Below the pieces are notes generated by a model. The model was not told where the DNA came from. It did not search any database and saw nothing but the letters and a program-made list of their open reading frames with translations. A stretch of DNA of 40,908 nt from Lentisphaerota bacterium (GTDB lineage Bacteria > Verrucomicrobiota > Kiritimatiellia > CAIQIC01 > Lenti-01), in NCBI GenBank assembly GCA_012514035.1, contig JAAZBB010000070.1, positions 1 to 40,908 on the forward strand, written 5' to 3'. Both the position numbers and the translations under genes were made by a program. Of the stretch, positions 40,867 through 40,908 are shown in pieces (position 1 is the first letter of the stretch; each line of letters opens with the position of its first letter).

Positions 40867-40890
40867 TATGTACATGTTGAAATGTACATA
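40867..40890. promoter_or_regulatory. Palindromic operator of the toxin-antitoxin operon
   Basis: Perfect 9-bp inverted arms TATGTACAT (40867-40875) and ATGTACATA (40882-40890) are separated by GTTGAA. They lie 13-36 bases upstream of the antitoxin ATG and overlap an A/T-rich patch suitable for a -10 box. Position and symmetry are typical for autoregulation by the antitoxin. Confidence 0.75.
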
Positions 40891-40908
40891 TAAGCGCGCG
40901 CCTGTCAA

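Overview
The window is about 40.9 kb of GC-rich bacterial chromosome. It looks like a member of the PVC group, most likely Kiritimatiellota or a related Verrucomicrobiota/Lentisphaerota lineage. This placement is an inference from three things: a giant secreted beta-helix protein whose modules end in an NGGR-N-IG-YG-T--ASKS signature, CACAGAG-type intergenic repeats, and TTCCAC/GTGGAA palindromes. No marker gene here proves it. I saw no rRNA, tRNA, CRISPR array, transposase or phage gene.

Layout. (1) 1-7275, minus strand: a surface-glycan cluster with a small membrane protein, a class I methyltransferase, two GT4 glycosyltransferases, a sugar epimerase, a DegT-type aminotransferase and a methyltransferase cut by the window edge. 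A 535-bp gap at 4482-5016 is packed with degenerate intergenic repeats. (2) 7441-11386, plus strand: a three-gene operon encoding a membrane-anchored zinc-ribbon/OB-fold protein, a TctA-like (COG1784-type) polytopic membrane protein and a YdjM-like membrane hydrolase. (3) 11407-16733, plus strand: a cluster of four palindromes, an FMN riboswitch, then ribBA-ribH-nusB-ftsY-ribD-ribE. This is a complete lumazine and riboflavin synthase set with the antitermination factor NusB and the SRP receptor FtsY embedded in it. (4) 36351-16780, minus strand: an 18-kb gene for a roughly 5,990-residue exported protein, followed with a 10-bp gap and then a 4-bp overlap by a VanZ-like/beta-sandwich membrane protein and a dolichol-phosphate-mannose-synthase-like GT2 enzyme. 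(5) 36709-40064: a GT2 glycosyltransferase (plus) converging on a large GT-B-like surface-carbohydrate enzyme (minus). (6) 40243-40890, minus strand: a Phd-like antitoxin and PIN-domain toxin pair behind a perfect inverted-repeat operator.

How the parts fit. Regions 1, 4 and 5 all concern the cell surface: activated sugars, glycan assembly, and a very large exported repeat protein co-transcribed with a glycosyltransferase and a membrane protein. Region 3 is ordinary metabolism under FMN feedback. Region 2 is the most enigmatic conserved-looking operon. The giant protein has 13 modules of about 425-475 residues. A good sigma70-like promoter precedes it, with a ten-G homopolymer just upstream, which raises the possibility of phase-variable expression.
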